Shown: positions 45,094 through 52,956, numbered from the stretch's first letter. The stretch is DNA of 64,000 nt from Polynucleobacter sp. 78F-HAINBA (GCF_018882325.1 NZ_JACVOQ010000003.1:62001-126000); one strand, 5' to 3'. Notes: a model not told the origin generated them from the letters alone. Program-made: numbers and translations.

Positions 45094-45633
45094 CTAGGAG
45101 CTCGTGACAAAGTAGTCTTGCTTTTTCTCATCCCATTGCAATTTTATGCCTTTAATAGCAGAAGAATCATTACCAAACATATAAAATAACTCCAAAAGGT
45201 CTTCGATCTGCATTTGGTAGGCCCACTTATGACGCTGGTAATCTGAAAATACAAGCATCGAAACAAATGCACGCCCTTCCGACAAAGTCTGCATCCAGTA
45301 GTAGTGGATGAGTTGATTGCAAATTTCAAGCGCCGAGAGGGTTATAGGTTCGGGATGCTCCATATTAAACCGCTCATGAAGGCAACCTGAACCCATGACT
45401 GTAAACGGGTGGTCGCTGATTTTCTTGTAACGCAAGACCGACATGCTACTGCTGCGTACTTGATCGTTGACCTTGGGACGCTCCAGAAGTGAGCGAACCT
45501 GAAAGGCAACAAGCATCAACTTTCGTTCGAAAAGGACTTGCTGCTTCTCCGACCACCTCCGATACACCCGGTGGTTCTTCAGCCAAGCGAGGTCGCTTCT
45601 CAACTCGGTGCGCCAGTAGTGGGACTCAATCAT
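45094..45633 (-). CDS. Hypothetical protein, partner of the PIN-like gene
   Basis: 179 residues, mostly helical, with many aromatic and basic residues (HYWRTELRSDLAWLKNHRVYRRWSEKQQ; later EICNQLIHYYWMQTL). No known domain recognised. It is the first gene of the pair with the PIN-like protein. It may be its neutralising or recognition partner. Confidence 0.55.
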   Translation of the reverse strand: MIESHYWRTELRSDLAWLKNHRVYRRWSEKQQVLFERKLMLVAFQVRSLLERPKVNDQVRSSSMSVLRYKKISDHPFTVMGSGCLHERFNMEHPEPITLSALEICNQLIHYYWMQTLSEGRAFVSMLVFSDYQRHKWAYQMQIEDLLELFYMFGNDSSAIKGIKLQWDEKKQDYFVTSS

Positions 45634-45943
45634 CTTTCAACGATTAACAGCGTTTATACGGGCGCAAAGGTTCATATAACAATTGATATTGGTGACGCTG
45701 GATTTTTTGCCTTAACCCCATGATTGTCAGTCTCTTGGAATATTGCTTGTCAGTATAGCAACTTCAATATACCGAAGAACTGCCGCAGGGCATTGCGTGC
45801 TTTTGAATAAGTATCCAAGTGTCCGCCTATAGACGATTGTATGCGTTGAGAATTACCGTAAAAAACGGCCGCATGTTTTACGTGGTCACGAGGGTCCAGC
45901 ACTTCAGACAAGTGTTCAAAAGGGGGCTAATGGTAAGTTAAGA
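45634..45943. other. Intergenic region between divergent genes
   Basis: About 310 bases upstream of both the 179-residue gene (minus) and the HNH gene (plus). No gene, strong dyad or repeat was seen. It probably holds both promoters. Confidence 0.4.
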
Positions 45944-46048
45944 GTGCGGCGTATTTCTAGCAAAATGGATCAGGTTCGCTATGATGCTAATTGGTTGGCA
46001 AAAGTAATAGAGTCGAATGATACGGCGCTGGAATTTTTGGGGTCGTAA
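45944..46048 (+). pseudogene. 5' part of the HNH gene in another frame
   Basis: Frame opening at GTG 45944 or ATG 45965, reading DQVRYDANWLAKVIESND then TALEFLG, ending at TAA 46046-46048. One base removed from the T5G4 run (46034-46042) would join it to RKIATEIENL of the HNH reading frame. It is probably the true N-terminus. Confidence 0.55.
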
Positions 46049-46484
46049 AATTGCAACTGAAATTGAAAACTTGATTTTTGAAATTGAGGGGCGTCAGGGG
46101 ACTCCAGTGTCGTCCGATGAAATGCTAATGTTAGAAAAAATGGGTAACTTAGGCTTGCCCATTCCTGGCGGTGTATCTACTCCACCATCAGTGATGTTGA
46201 TGATTACTCAATATAGGAGAAGCGTAGAGGTTAAAGCGTGGGTTTTAAAGCAGGCTGCTGGCATATGTGAATGTTGTCTAAATGCCGCTCCATTTAGTAG
46301 GGCGGATGGATTTGCCTATCTTGAGGTGCACCATGTTAGAAAGTTAACTGATGGCGGGTCTGATACCGTTTCAAATACCGTGGCGGTATGCCCAAACTGC
46401 CATCGAGAGCTCCATTATGGGCTGGATTCAGCGAATTTAATTGAAAGGCTTTATCAAAGACTTTCCCGTTTAAAGCTAGAGTAA
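46017..46484 (+). CDS. HNH endonuclease, probably frameshifted at its 5' end
   Basis: 155 residues as read from the ATG at 46017. HNH zinc-finger nuclease: C84-x2-C87, catalytic H105/H106 (LEVHHVRKL), N120 and C125-x2-C128-H129 (CPNCHRELH). Residues 1-8 (MIRRWNFW) look non-native, while the other frame gives a sensible N-terminus. It is therefore probably a broken or phase-variable gene. It converges on the HEPN gene. Confidence 0.72.
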   Translation: MIRRWNFWGRKIATEIENLIFEIEGRQGTPVSSDEMLMLEKMGNLGLPIPGGVSTPPSVMLMITQYRRSVEVKAWVLKQAAGICECCLNAAPFSRADGFAYLEVHHVRKLTDGGSDTVSNTVAVCPNCHRELHYGLDSANLIERLYQRLSRLKLE

Positions 46485-46534
46485 GTTCCAATCCACTTTT
46501 TTGTTCTGGAATCTGACGGCTAATCAATGAGTTG

Positions 46535-47005
46535 CTAGAGCGGTAGACTTCCTCGATATGCTTGATAGACCAAAGGTTCTGAGTTTATGCAAGCCTCAAG
46601 TACGGTAATGCAATGATCTAGTAATAGCCTAGATCTTTCTGGATCAAACCAATGACCATTGAATTTACCCCCATGAAATAGGTTATTGCGTATTCGACGA
46701 ATGTAAACCAAAAGATTTTCCGCTTTGGAATTGTGTGCGGGGGTTGAGACTTCCCATTGAATAATTCCATCTTTGATTATTTGCTTCTTCGGCGGCGAGT
46801 TAAGCAAAAAGTTAATTGCAGTGGATAGTTTGGGGTCTTCTATATTAGCAATTAGTTCTTCAATAGCAATGGCGAATTTTGACCAATCTGCTTGCGCTGG
46901 TCCATCACCCTTATTGTATCCAGCTGCTTTTAATGCATATTCTGCGCGAGCGAATGTACAAAATAATTCTCCAGCTAGTCGATTAATATGCGAGGAAGGA
47001 GGCAT
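46535..47005 (-). CDS. HEPN-like protein, possible RNase
   Basis: 156 residues, helical. The motif RIRNNLFHGGKF contains R106-x4-H111, the HEPN RNase signature. HEPN domains of this kind act in toxin-antitoxin and anti-phage systems by cutting RNA or by NTP transfer. It is the third gene of the minus-strand operon with the GHKL ATPase (24-nt gap) and the C5 methyltransferase. AT-rich compared with the flanking chromosome. Confidence 0.65.
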   Translation of the reverse strand: MPPSSHINRLAGELFCTFARAEYALKAAGYNKGDGPAQADWSKFAIAIEELIANIEDPKLSTAINFLLNSPPKKQIIKDGIIQWEVSTPAHNSKAENLLVYIRRIRNNLFHGGKFNGHWFDPERSRLLLDHCITVLEACINSEPLVYQAYRGSLPL

Positions 47006-47029
47006 CTTTGAATTTAATGTGGTTTACGT

Positions 47030-48706
47030 CTAAGGGTTTGTTGAATTTTGTGTGCCGTCTGAAGCTTCGATAGCATCTTCCAACCTTCTAAACAAGTGAG
47101 AAAGAATGCTTAATGCATCCAAGCAATCTTTTTCGTTAAATAGGTTTGAATCTCTTAGGTCTACGATTTCCTCGTGGGAAATTGGGTTGCGGGCGCCCAT
47201 AATAATTCCCATGGATAAAAATTTTTGACCCTCCTCAATTGCAGTTATTGTTGCGTCGCTGAAATTTGATCCATTTGGTTTTCGATATTTTTTTGTAACG
47301 CTGAGAGGTTTATTTTCTCCAAACGCATTACCCATAAATGTAGAGTCGTTGGGTTGGGTAGATTGAGAGTTTGCGCGGGTAATAGTAATATATCTCTTAA
47401 CGGCCTCTATGAATGCCCTGTAGTAATCTTGATTTTTATAATCATCTTTAGATGCATCTTGAACGTCAGTATGTAAGTGTCGCCAGTGGTACTGCGGATA
47501 TTCTGGCACTAATTTGTGCACCATTCTAATGATGTTTGCTTGAGATTCGGTGGGCGCTTCCGATTCTGTAATCATGCTATCTACAATAACTTGTACATCC
47601 GATTTAATTTGGTCTGGGAGCGTGCTGTACCATTTTTCCGTGTTGATGTTTGTAGTGGTTTCAACAGTTTTTCTATTGGCCTCATTTCTTTTTATTCTCC
47701 ACTCTGCAATTACTTTTCTAACTGCTGCAGATAAAAAACTATGTAACCTGGACGCAACAGGAAGGTCCCAATTCAAAGATTGCCTATTTGTTGAAATGGC
47801 ATCTTCATCAAGGTTATCAATGAAATCAATATTGAGCCACCCGGTAAGGTAGGAAAATACGTGGCTAGACTCAGGGATGCCAAAAAATTCAGCCGCATTA
47901 ACAAGGCGGCCATTGGCAAACAGAGTAATGCCCCTTAGGCCGGGTCTGAGGGGTTTTTCGGTAGAAATTATTTCACCTGCTATTTCGGTTTTATATGCAT
48001 ACTCAGGATCTACTATGTCGGAGAAACTGGGGAAATCCCACGTAAATTGCGCATCAATGTTTTTGAATCTTAGTGTGTTGCTAATTTCTATTGGTTCGTC
48101 ATCATTGTGACTAATAAAGCACCTAAATTCGCTACTAAAGAAATTAAATAACTTGGATAGGCTAATGGCTAGATTTTCTTTTTCAAAAGCACTTTCTCTT
48201 CTGAGCTTTTTTAAGGCAATAGTGGTGCCCTTTTCCGCTTTATTTGATTGCTGCCTCTCAAAATGAGGGCTGTATTCTGCGTTATGTGTATTCTTTAACT
48301 CATCCCAGTCCAATGTGAATTTAATTTTATCCCCTGAATTTTCTTTGGTAGTTGAGACTTCAATTAAGTCTCCGATGCCAAATAAAGCTAATTTACCAAG
48401 CCCTTTTTTTCCAGTAGCTTTTCGCCCTTTAGAGGTTAAATTTTCATTGTCTTTTCGACGATTTCTGCCAATTCGTAAAAATTTTTGATTAATTTCATCA
48501 AAATCCATTCCCATGCCATCGTCGATAACCTCGATACTTTTTTCTAGATCGTCATCATGGAGTTTGATCTGAACCGTGCTGGCGTCTGCATCGTAGGCAT
48601 TGGCGATTAATTCTGCAATCGCATTAGGTATTTGCGAATACATTTTTATCCCCAAATGTTCAATGGTATTGGGGTCAAAGCTCATCCTGAGGGTGGAGTC
48701 ACTCAT
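47030..48706 (-). CDS. GHKL (Hsp90/MutL-type) ATPase with C-terminal Ymh/HEPN-like domain
   Basis: 558 residues. GHKL motifs: N box ELIANAYDAD (32-41), G1 DDGMGM (62-67) and G2 GKKGLGK (99-105). The middle resembles the transducer region of MutL/MORC-type ATPases. The C-terminal 90 residues match the Hypoth_ymh type (FSDATITAIEEGQKFLSMGI then MGARNPISHEEIVDLRD), with R506-x4-H511, again a HEPN-like pair. The start is 8 nt after the methyltransferase stop. Confidence 0.78.
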   Translation of the reverse strand: MSDSTLRMSFDPNTIEHLGIKMYSQIPNAIAELIANAYDADASTVQIKLHDDDLEKSIEVIDDGMGMDFDEINQKFLRIGRNRRKDNENLTSKGRKATGKKGLGKLALFGIGDLIEVSTTKENSGDKIKFTLDWDELKNTHNAEYSPHFERQQSNKAEKGTTIALKKLRRESAFEKENLAISLSKLFNFFSSEFRCFISHNDDEPIEISNTLRFKNIDAQFTWDFPSFSDIVDPEYAYKTEIAGEIISTEKPLRPGLRGITLFANGRLVNAAEFFGIPESSHVFSYLTGWLNIDFIDNLDEDAISTNRQSLNWDLPVASRLHSFLSAAVRKVIAEWRIKRNEANRKTVETTTNINTEKWYSTLPDQIKSDVQVIVDSMITESEAPTESQANIIRMVHKLVPEYPQYHWRHLHTDVQDASKDDYKNQDYYRAFIEAVKRYITITRANSQSTQPNDSTFMGNAFGENKPLSVTKKYRKPNGSNFSDATITAIEEGQKFLSMGIIMGARNPISHEEIVDLRDSNLFNEKDCLDALSILSHLFRRLEDAIEASDGTQNSTNP

Positions 48707-48714
48707 TTGGTCTC

Positions 48715-49767
48715 TTATTGGGAATGAAGTTGATAACTTTTGATATGGGATGCGATATTTTTTGATTGGAAATAGCTAAATTTGGGGGGAAGTGCATTTC
48801 CTATAAGCAGGGCAAGGGAGTGCTTGGGTATATCTATAGGAAATTTATAAGTTTTTGGAAAGGATTGGAGAAGTGCAGCTTCTCTAGGAGTAATGACTCT
48901 ATTTTGTTCTGGATGGAGAAACCTTCCCTTCGATGGATTAAGGCAGCCCCCCGTTATTGTCGTTGAATAATCATCCCAGCGCAGTCGTCCATATACATCG
49001 TTAAATCCAACACCATCTTTTTTGTGACAATTTAAGACGTACTCCTTGGGCAAGTCCTTCCAGCTCCCGCCATTTTTGGGGGTTAACTTTATTCTTCTAG
49101 TAACGCCTTCGGTATGTTTTGCTACTATTTTTTGCAATGGGTCCGTCGCCAGTTCTGGCGGTAAGAGGCTAAAAATTGCATCACGGACAGTTATTTTTTT
49201 GGTTTCTGGTGTTGGCATAGCGATTGCGCCAAGTAATGAACCTAACATAACAAGCCTACGTCGTCTTTGTGGTACGCCATATTCTTTTACATCTAGAATT
49301 TCTATTTCTATGTGATAGCCAAGAAGTTTTAGCTTTTTAACAATCTCCTTGAAGAGATAGTAGTCTTTTAAAGCCGGGACATTTTCCATCATGATGGTGA
49401 TGGGTTTTAATATCTCCACCATTCGAAAGTATTCTAAAACTAGATTATTTCTGTCATCCTTAACGTTTTGTTTTTTATTTAATCTTCTTACTGAAGAAAA
49501 GCCTTGGCAGGGAGGGCAACCAGCAAGCAAATGCAGTGGCTCATTTCCCAAAAGTTTTTTTATTTCTTTGGCGCCTATATCTCGAATATCTTTTTGAATT
49601 ACATGGGTGTTTGGGTGATTAAGCTTATATGCTCTTGCTGCGATTGGTTCAAGTTCAATCGCAACTTTAGTTTGAAAGCCTGCATCATGCATTCCCTGAG
49701 AAAGCCCTCCGCATCCCGAAAATAAGTCGATTGCGTTTAGTTTTATTGCGGTGCTGCGTTTTGCCAT
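48715..49767 (-). CDS. C5 cytosine DNA methyltransferase
   Basis: 350 residues. Motif I FSGCGGLSQGMHDAGF, catalytic Cys87 in GCPPCQGFSS (motif IV), ENVPAL (motif VI), PQRRRRLVMLG (motif VIII) and late motifs TPREAALLQSFP and IGNALPP. Full length. It starts the operon with the GHKL ATPase and HEPN genes. No cognate type II endonuclease is recognised next to it. An AAGGAG lies before the ATG. Confidence 0.95.
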   Translation of the reverse strand: MAKRSTAIKLNAIDLFSGCGGLSQGMHDAGFQTKVAIELEPIAARAYKLNHPNTHVIQKDIRDIGAKEIKKLLGNEPLHLLAGCPPCQGFSSVRRLNKKQNVKDDRNNLVLEYFRMVEILKPITIMMENVPALKDYYLFKEIVKKLKLLGYHIEIEILDVKEYGVPQRRRRLVMLGSLLGAIAMPTPETKKITVRDAIFSLLPPELATDPLQKIVAKHTEGVTRRIKLTPKNGGSWKDLPKEYVLNCHKKDGVGFNDVYGRLRWDDYSTTITGGCLNPSKGRFLHPEQNRVITPREAALLQSFPKTYKFPIDIPKHSLALLIGNALPPKFSYFQSKNIASHIKSYQLHSQ

Positions 49768-50110
49768 TCAAAATTTCTCCTTGCTACCGAGGAGTTTATA
49801 TCCTCTTAGTGGGAAATTGCCTTAAATTATTAATAATATTTCAAAAATATATTCGAACAGCATCAGAAGTTCTTGTATTCCTAGATTAGACTAATTTGAG
49901 GTTTAAGTTTTAAGGGGCTTCCGATGCTCTGAAATTTAGCTTTACTATTTTACTAATAATCATAAATATGACATTCTTCAACATTGAGGGGTAATTTATT
50001 GAAACTAAAAAATAGATTTAATCTTATATTTATAATAAGTATTATGGAAGGTTGGCTTTGAATTCCGTGATGCATTAAATAATTGTTATGTTGAGGTAAT
50101 TTAAACTACC
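49768..50110. other. AT-rich intergenic region
   Basis: About 340 bases, visibly AT-rich. It should hold the promoter of the methyltransferase operon and that of the divergent gene at 50111. Apart from a short GAGGA/TCCTC dyad close to the methyltransferase start, nothing else was seen. Confidence 0.4.
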
Positions 50111-50638
50111 GTGACCCTTCGTTTGCAGCTGGAACAGATGACCGAAGCTATGCCATTGAGTCAGCATTCTCATCAAATTGAGGTGCTAAGAACTGAATTT
50201 GGGCATACCATCAACATTGTCGACAGTGAAATCCCTGTTGACACTTATACATGTGCGGTGCACTCATTTGGATTGATTGATGACCCCACTTATGTTGGCG
50301 TCGCTAGCCATGGACTTGGCAATACTTTTGCTGGCGCAGATTTTATTTATTTCTTGTTGAGTCAAAATCTTATTTTGGAGACTTCACCCGAGTCAGTTGC
50401 TGCTAATGATTTTATTTTTTATTTTGATGGCGATAAATTTATGCATGTCGGCAAAATCTTGGGAGGTGGCCGAATTCTCTCGAAATGGGGGTCTGGTCTT
50501 CTTTACGACCACTCAATATGGGAAGTTCCGTCTGGCTATGGTCAGACAATTCGTTGTTTTGAAGGGTTGGACTCCGATCGGGGTGTTGACTTGTTTATTA
50601 CGTATGCTGAGTCCAGGGGATTTCAGTTCCATGCATGA
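50111..50638 (+). CDS. Hypothetical protein, first of a two-gene unit
   Basis: 175 residues from a GTG. Reads VDTYTCAVHSFGLIDDPTYVGVASHG ... FIYYFLL-like, with a Cys-x2-His pair (CAVH) early and FYFDGDKFMHVGKIL later. The Cys-His spacing is reminiscent of NlpC/P60-like or papain-like folds, but I cannot assign it. It precedes the 50663 gene by 24 nt. It is in the cargo zone near the right end. Confidence 0.5.
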   Translation: MTLRLQLEQMTEAMPLSQHSHQIEVLRTEFGHTINIVDSEIPVDTYTCAVHSFGLIDDPTYVGVASHGLGNTFAGADFIYFLLSQNLILETSPESVAANDFIFYFDGDKFMHVGKILGGGRILSKWGSGLLYDHSIWEVPSGYGQTIRCFEGLDSDRGVDLFITYAESRGFQFHA

Positions 50639-50662
50639 TTGGGCTTTTAAGGGTGGGGAGTG

Positions 50663-51130
50663 ATGCGTCTATTTCATGGCTCTAGGGTGGCGCTGGAGTT
50701 TAAGGAGTACAGGGCCTTAAACCTCACTAGCTACTATCCCGATGTTGTGACAGCGCTTGAAAAAGGCCGCCCCATTATTAAGCCATCAAGATCACTCTGT
50801 CTATTTGCCGCTGATTCTGCCGCATGGGCAACTAGATTTATGTATGGACAGGGAGTAAATTCTTCCTTGATTTATGAGGTGGAAATGGAAGTTTTTCACC
50901 GAGCACCATTTGGAATTGTGCATGAAATAAATTCTCGACTTAAGGTGGAGGGGTCAATTGATAATCTGGTTGCTGAATATTGGGATCCCAAAGCCAATTG
51001 GTCTTTTTACGAGTATTTTGGGCCATCATTTCGAGTAATTTCTCAAGTTCAGGCAGCTGATTCTTTGAATGAATTGACAGTCTGTACGCTAAGCTATGGC
51101 AGGGATACTGAGCTTTCTAAATCTTTTTAG
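50663..51130 (+). CDS. Hypothetical protein, possibly ADP-ribosyltransferase-like
   Basis: 155 residues from the ATG at 50663 after GGGGAG. It begins RLFHGSRVALEFKEYRALNL; the N-terminal F-H-G-S-R is like the H of the ART H-Y-E triad, and SLCLFAADSAAWATRF has the look of the second ART segment. These are suggestions only. It ends 14 nt before the repeated CCCTGTT motifs. Confidence 0.5.
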   Translation: MRLFHGSRVALEFKEYRALNLTSYYPDVVTALEKGRPIIKPSRSLCLFAADSAAWATRFMYGQGVNSSLIYEVEMEVFHRAPFGIVHEINSRLKVEGSIDNLVAEYWDPKANWSFYEYFGPSFRVISQVQAADSLNELTVCTLSYGRDTELSKSF

Positions 51131-51325
51131 CCTCACGACAATTCCCTGTTATTCCCTGTTCCAAAATCGTGGATTTGGTCAGATGGCTATATATTTAGGG
51201 GGTTGGCCGTCTATTTTTGGAAAAATGAGGCCCATTTTTACCAAAATACCCTGTTAATTTCCCTGTTAGCAGGGTGTGATGCAGAGATAATGTGAGCGGT
51301 GACTGCACCCACCGCCAGTAGTTTG
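51131..51325. repeat. CCCTGTT repeats, probable element boundary
   Basis: CCCTGTT occurs at 51144-51150, 51154-51160, 51249-51255 and 51261-51267, the last forming a hairpin CCCTG-TTAG-CAGGG (51261-51274). No gene. They lie between the last cargo gene and the chromosomal phasin region, so they may belong to the recombination site of the island. Confidence 0.5.
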
Positions 51326-51348
51326 AAACCACCTTCGGGTGGTTTTTT
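51326..51348 (+). terminator. UUCG terminator of an unassigned transcript
   Basis: Perfect stem AAACCACC/GGTGGTTT with a TTCG loop (51334-51337) and T-run. Upstream is only the CCCTGTT repeat zone and a short ...CCACCGCCA end resembling an RNA 3' tail, so the terminated RNA is unknown; it may be the leftover 3' end of an RNA gene at the insertion site. Confidence 0.7.
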
Positions 51349-51450
51349 CATTGTTTTTGCCTGATTTTTTCCCTAAATTGACCCCAGGCACCAAATTATT
51401 TAGGCCCTCAACCCTCTGTTTTTAATCAAATAAAGGGGTTTTTGGACTTT
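51349..51450. other. Non-coding stretch before the phasin promoter
   Basis: No gene or structure recognised apart from poly-T and AT-rich tracts. Confidence 0.3.
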
Positions 51451-51515
51451 TTGTTGCGTTGCCGCAAATAATTCTTGCAGTGCAACAAAAAACTTTTTAC
51501 AATGGTGCATCGCAA
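51451..51515 (+). promoter_or_regulatory. Phasin promoter with PhaR/PhbF-like sites
   Basis: -35 TTGCAG (51475-51480), 17-nt spacer, -10 TACAAT (51498-51503). The motif TG-N-TGC-N3-GCAA, described for the PHB regulator PhbF/PhaR, is matched exactly at 51503-51515 (TGGTGCATCGCAA) and on the minus strand at 51475-51487. A partial match is at 51451-51467. Sites overlap both promoter hexamers. Confidence 0.65.
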
Positions 51516-51550
51516 TAAATTTTATCAATTTAAAAAGTTAGGAAAAAATC

Positions 51551-52123
51551 ATGTTCCAGAATCAATTAAACGACCAAATCTCACAAGCTCAAGCTAAAGC
51601 TGTTGAAAACGCTAAGTACTTGGCTCAAGTAGCTGTTGAAAGTGCAAAAGAATTAGCTGAAATCAACCAAGCTGCTGCTAAAGATGCTTTAGTTGTTGCT
51701 CAAGATACAAGCGCACAATTGTTGGCAATTAAAGATGCACAACAGTTGGCAAAATTGGCTCAGCCAGAAACAGCTCAAGAAGCTGCTAAGTACGCTGCTG
51801 CTTACCAAGCTAAAGTAAACAAAGTTGTACGTAACGGTAACAAAGAAGTTGCTCAAGTAGTTGAGGCTTCTATTGATGACGCACGTGCTGACATGGTTAA
51901 GTTTGTTAAAGAAGCTACTAAGACAGCTCCTGCTGGTTCTGAGGCATTTGTATCTGCATTCAAAACTGCATTCGAAACTTCACTCCAACAGTTTGACCAA
52001 GTTCGCGCTTCAGCAACTGACGCTTTCGCAAACTTTGAGAAAAGTGTTGACGCTGCATTGGCTAACATTCAAGGCCAATACGCTGTAGCTAAGCCAGCTG
52101 CAAAAAGCCGTAAAGCTGCTTAA
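51551..52123 (+). CDS. phaP: Phasin family protein (PHB granule)
   Basis: 190 residues, almost entirely amphipathic helix rich in Ala, Lys and Gln, of the phasin type (QLNDQISQAQAKAVENAKYLA ... TDAFANFEKSVDAALANIQGQY). Phasins coat polyhydroxyalkanoate granules and limit their size. High codon bias (GCT-rich) suggests strong expression. PhaR-like sites lie in its promoter, so PHB accumulation should relieve repression. Confidence 0.92.
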   Translation: MFQNQLNDQISQAQAKAVENAKYLAQVAVESAKELAEINQAAAKDALVVAQDTSAQLLAIKDAQQLAKLAQPETAQEAAKYAAAYQAKVNKVVRNGNKEVAQVVEASIDDARADMVKFVKEATKTAPAGSEAFVSAFKTAFETSLQQFDQVRASATDAFANFEKSVDAALANIQGQYAVAKPAAKSRKAA

Positions 52124-52147
52124 TTCGTTTTAATAGCTTTACACGAG

Positions 52148-52169
52148 AAACCGCCTACGGGCGGTTTTT
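52148..52169 (+). terminator. Terminator after phaP
   Basis: Stem AAACCGCC/GGCGGTTT (52148-52155 and 52160-52167), loop TACG, then T residues. Confidence 0.85.
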
Positions 52170-52219
52170 CTTTTTCTGCTTGCCGTAAGATCTAGGTTTA
52201 GAGCTCAACAGGAGAAATC

Positions 52220-52522
52220 ATGATCTTTGCAATCCTTTTAATGGATCGCCCCGGTACTGCAGACCTCCGTATTCAAGTACGACCAGAGCATCGCGCCTAT
52301 TTGGGTAAGCTCGCAGACAAGATGGCGTTTGCTGGCCCATTAACATCAGAGGATGGTAAGACTACGGTGGGTAGCTTGCTGGTGATGGATTTCCCAAGCA
52401 AGGCAGATGTTGAGGCTTGGCTAGCAGATGAACCGTTTACCAAGGCAGGCGTTTATGAAAAGCCAGTGATTCATGCATTCAATAATGGATGGACGCAAAA
52501 GGTGGGATTCCCGCCTTTGTAA
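52220..52522 (+). CDS. YciI-family protein
   Basis: 100 residues with a ferredoxin-like YCII domain: FAILLMDRPGTADLRIQVRPEHRAYL, conserved His and Asp, and SKADVEAWLADEPFTKAGVYE. Family proteins have dehalogenase- or transferase-like active sites, and some are stress-linked; the reaction here is unknown. AGGAG before the ATG. Confidence 0.92.
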   Translation: MIFAILLMDRPGTADLRIQVRPEHRAYLGKLADKMAFAGPLTSEDGKTTVGSLLVMDFPSKADVEAWLADEPFTKAGVYEKPVIHAFNNGWTQKVGFPPL

Positions 52523-52543
52523 ATAATAGCGGGAAGGGCAATC

Positions 52544-52563
52544 ACCCCAATTACTAGTGGGGT
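52544..52563 (+). terminator. Possible terminator after the YciI gene
   Basis: Stem ACCCCA/TGGGGT with an 8-nt loop, followed by a weak T-rich stretch. Confidence 0.45.
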
Positions 52564-52575
52564 TGTTACTTTTGT

Positions 52576-52594
52576 TATATCATTAGTTGATATA
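52576..52594. promoter_or_regulatory. Operator of the TumE/TumA operon
   Basis: Perfect 7-bp arms TATATCA and TGATATA around five bases, 8 nt before the ATG at 52603. A typical autoregulation site for the HTH antitoxin. Confidence 0.6.
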
Positions 52595-52602
52595 TTAAGG
52601 TA

Positions 52603-52956
52603 ATGAAATCACCGGGTAAGAATGTCTTATTAGATCTACATGAACAGATCTTGGATCAGGAGAATGGTTATTGGGTAAAAATTGAGGCATGGGAGGTGGA
52701 TGTAACTATGTCCATTCCTCATGGAATTCGATATTCCTTAACTTTACACAACCCTCGAGGGGTTCGAATTCTGGGTTATGACAATGCGCATTCAACAAAA
52801 ACCTCTGGCTATGTAAATCGTAAGCTTCCATATGATCATAAGCATCGATGCGCGACAGATCTTGGAATAAGTTACCAATTTAAGGATGCCTACCAGTTGC
52901 TAAAAGATTTTTTTGAGGATGTCGATAGGGTGTTGAGTTTGGCGAGGGATAAATGA
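52603..52956 (+). CDS. tumE: TumE-family toxin
   Basis: 117 residues of the TumE/DUF6516 type: YWVKIEAWEVDVTMSIPHGIRYSLTLHNPRGVRILGYDNAH and the late HRCATDLGISYQFKDAYQLLKDFFEDV. TumE toxins are thought to be ribonucleases. The stop overlaps the antitoxin start by four bases. Toxin first, antitoxin second. Confidence 0.85.
   Translation: MKSPGKNVLLDLHEQILDQENGYWVKIEAWEVDVTMSIPHGIRYSLTLHNPRGVRILGYDNAHSTKTSGYVNRKLPYDHKHRCATDLGISYQFKDAYQLLKDFFEDVDRVLSLARDK

Noticed and set aside
24386..51300. Direct repeats of the tRNA-Ser end as attachment sites
   Set aside because: Only a weak match of CCGCCA plus scattered bases was seen; large serine recombinases also do not usually use tRNA ends.
51290..51320. 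Possible tRNA 3' end (CCACCGCCA followed by a terminator)
   Set aside because: No T-arm, anticodon or 5' acceptor could be matched, and no duplicate of the tRNA-Ser 3' end (24361-24385) was found here.
52544..52563. ACCCCA/TGGGGT dyad as a third copy of the island leader element
   Set aside because: Different loop length and position, outside the island; it fits a terminator after the YciI gene.
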